Source: Chromatiaceae bacterium | Lineage (GTDB): Bacteria; Pseudomonadota; Gammaproteobacteria; Chromatiales; Chromatiaceae | NCBI GenBank assembly: GCA_024235315.1 | Contig: JACKMP010000003.1 | Coordinates: 241,027-305,026 of the forward strand | Direction of reading: 5' to 3' | Length of the DNA stretch: 64,000 nt | Shown here: piece by piece, positions 62,763-64,000 of the stretch | Position numbering within the stretch: position 1 is the stretch's first letter | Layout: every line of letters starts with the position of its first letter | Position numbers and translations under genes: made by a program | The notes under the pieces: model-generated | The model's input: the letters and a program-made list of their open reading frames with translations, nothing else | Database searches by the model: none | What the model was told of the DNA's origin: nothing

Positions 62763-63410
62763 CTAGAAAAGTTCGACACTGCCGGCCATGGGCTTGAGTG
62801 AAATTTCGCTTCGGTAGTCATCTTCACGCTTCGCAATGGTGTCGTTGTGCAGATGCTTGAGGCGCTTGACCAGCGCCTTGCCCGTAGCAGGCATATAGAT
62901 CACCTTGCGTGGAAAGATATCGCCGACACTCTCACTGACAAGGGGAATGCCTTCTACAGACAGATACTCGCGTACAAACTCGATATTGCGCGCACCGACG
63001 TCGCTGAGTGATTTCATCATCCTACCGCCACCAAAGATCTTGGCCTCGAGATGCCGTTTGTGACCGCCATGCTTGAGGATCTCGTTGATCATGTGCTCCA
63101 TCGCAAAATTGCCATAGCGCGTCGCCGTGCTCAGCACGTCATGGGATCCATTCCACCCTTTTCCATCGGATGAAATCGGCAGCATGAAATGATTCATGCC
63201 ACCGACGCCAAACACGCGATCCCTAATGCAGGCCGACACGCAGGAACCGAGCACCGTGGTCACCAGTTCGACACTGCTGGTCACGTAGTACTCACCCGGC
63301 AGTATCTTGGCTGCGGGCATATCATGTGCGGTATCCCAGTAGCGGTTGATCTTATCGAAGCCAGGCAGGCTGGCGGGCAGCACGTGTCTGGTGCGGGCCA
63401 CGTTCATCAA
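62763..63410 (-). CDS. cheD: Chemoreceptor glutamine deamidase CheD
   Basis: 215 aa. The catalytic Cys and His are in LGSCVSACIRD and GGMNHFMLP, with the Thr later in the domain. It deamidates MCP glutamines and, in some bacteria, interacts with CheC. The C-terminus extends past the usual domain to a Ser-Val-Glu-Leu-Phe end that resembles the end of the downstream MCP. The start overlaps the cheR stop by four bases. Confidence 0.95.
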   Translation of the reverse strand: MMNVARTRHVLPASLPGFDKINRYWDTAHDMPAAKILPGEYYVTSSVELVTTVLGSCVSACIRDRVFGVGGMNHFMLPISSDGKGWNGSHDVLSTATRYGNFAMEHMINEILKHGGHKRHLEAKIFGGGRMMKSLSDVGARNIEFVREYLSVEGIPLVSESVGDIFPRKVIYMPATGKALVKRLKHLHNDTIAKREDDYRSEISLKPMAGSVELF

Positions 63411-64000
63411 CGTACCTTCCTGTACACAGTGTTGCCGATGAGTTCAAACCGGTCGGTGACCTGGTAGAGAGACTCCGAATGGCCGACGATAAGGTAACCC
63501 CCTGTCACCAGGGCATTGGCGAACTTCTCGACCAGCCGCTTTTTGGTTTCCTTGTCAAAATAGATGATCACATTGCGGCAGAAGATGATGTCCTGCATTT
63601 CGACATCAAGCGGTTCCATCAGATTGATCTGGGCGTAAGCGATGTAGCGGCGCAGTACGTCGCGCACCCTTGCCTTTCCCTGCTGCGCACCTTTTCCCTT
63701 CTGGAAAAATGCCTTCAGGCGCGCCTTGGGCAGATTCTCCACCCGCGCCAGCGGATAGATCCCCGCCTTAGCCTGCGCGAGGACATTCGAGTCGATATCA
63801 CTCGCCAGGATCTGTGCATCCCATCCGCTCAACAGCGCCTGCTGTTCGGCAAGCACCATCGCGATGGAATAGGGCTCCTCCCCGGTCGAGCATCCGGCGG
63901 ACCAGATCCGCAGGCTGCGTGCGGCGCGATTGCGCTGTATGGACTGCGGCAGGGCCGTCTTGGCGAGGAACTCGAAATGGTGGTTTTCGCGGAAGAAAGC
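63407..64000 (-). CDS. cheR: Chemotaxis methyltransferase CheR (partial, N-terminus outside window)
   Basis: 198 residues are visible. They begin with AFFRENHHFEFL, the Phe-Arg-Glu stretch before the catalytic domain. The SAM-binding site SAGCSTGEEPYSIAM follows, then FCRNVIIYFD and the C-terminal IVGHSESLYQV region. It methylates MCP glutamates. The frame is open at position 64000, so the N-terminal helical domain lies to the right. It is the first gene in the visible operon cheR-cheD-cheB-MCP. Confidence 0.97.
   Translation of the reverse strand, partial: AFFRENHHFEFLAKTALPQSIQRNRAARSLRIWSAGCSTGEEPYSIAMVLAEQQALLSGWDAQILASDIDSNVLAQAKAGIYPLARVENLPKARLKAFFQKGKGAQQGKARVRDVLRRYIAYAQINLMEPLDVEMQDIIFCRNVIIYFDKETKKRLVEKFANALVTGGYLIVGHSESLYQVTDRFELIGNTVYRKVR

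Overview
The window is GC-rich gammaproteobacterial DNA. The core gene orders rplU-rpmA-obgE-proB, murJ/ribF/ileS and ampD-ampE, together with tamA-tamB, DUF1820 and DUF1631 genes, suggest a Chromatiales-like, probably motile, environmental bacterium. The lineage is an inference; no rRNA is present.

Positions 1 to about 18614 are the right part of an integrative and conjugative element (ICE) of the PFGI-1/ICEclc type. It holds the end of the type IV secretion block (traG), a MobH/TraI_2 relaxase coupled to a tyrosine integrase, and then a 48-nt 3' fragment of a tRNA-Thr(CGT) gene, which marks the element-chromosome junction. Between traG and the relaxase lies an antiviral cargo of about 13 kb: a two-gene Hachiman module (hamA-hamB), debris of an older restriction locus, and an eight-gene, tightly coupled leftward operon: wHTH-nucleotidyltransferase, HEPN-like protein, hsdM, hsdS, kwaA, kwaB, Abi_C protein, hsdR. 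Here Kiwa and an Abi gene are nested inside a type I restriction-modification operon. The first gene starts at a promoter overlapped by a large palindrome, which suggests autoregulation.

From 18.6 to 64 kb the DNA is chromosomal housekeeping. It includes a secreted nuclease, the TamB/TamA outer-membrane machinery, a PTPS-like protein, hisI-gloB-pyrC, sensory and redox genes (PDC sensor, bolA-grx, MCP), an EgtB-like protein, two FKBP isomerases around nadC, DUF1631, thioredoxin-ampD-ampE-btuF, a beta-CASP hydrolase, ileS-ribF-lspA-murJ, rpsT, proB-obgE-rpmA-rplU, ispB, tRNA-Pro, DUF2189, amt, tRNA-Met, ychF, a mannose-1-P guanylyltransferase, and a chemotaxis operon (cheR-cheD-cheB-MCP, then STAS) that runs off the right edge.

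The less expected signals are two candidate small RNAs. One between rpsT and proB carries seven GGA motifs, has a GacA-box-like palindrome upstream and ends in a strong terminator, as CsrB/RsmZ RNAs do. The other is a structured, terminated RNA between tRNA-Met and amt. There is also a probable CUG start for murJ, a conserved UUG start for rpsT, and a possible sigma-54 promoter for amt.
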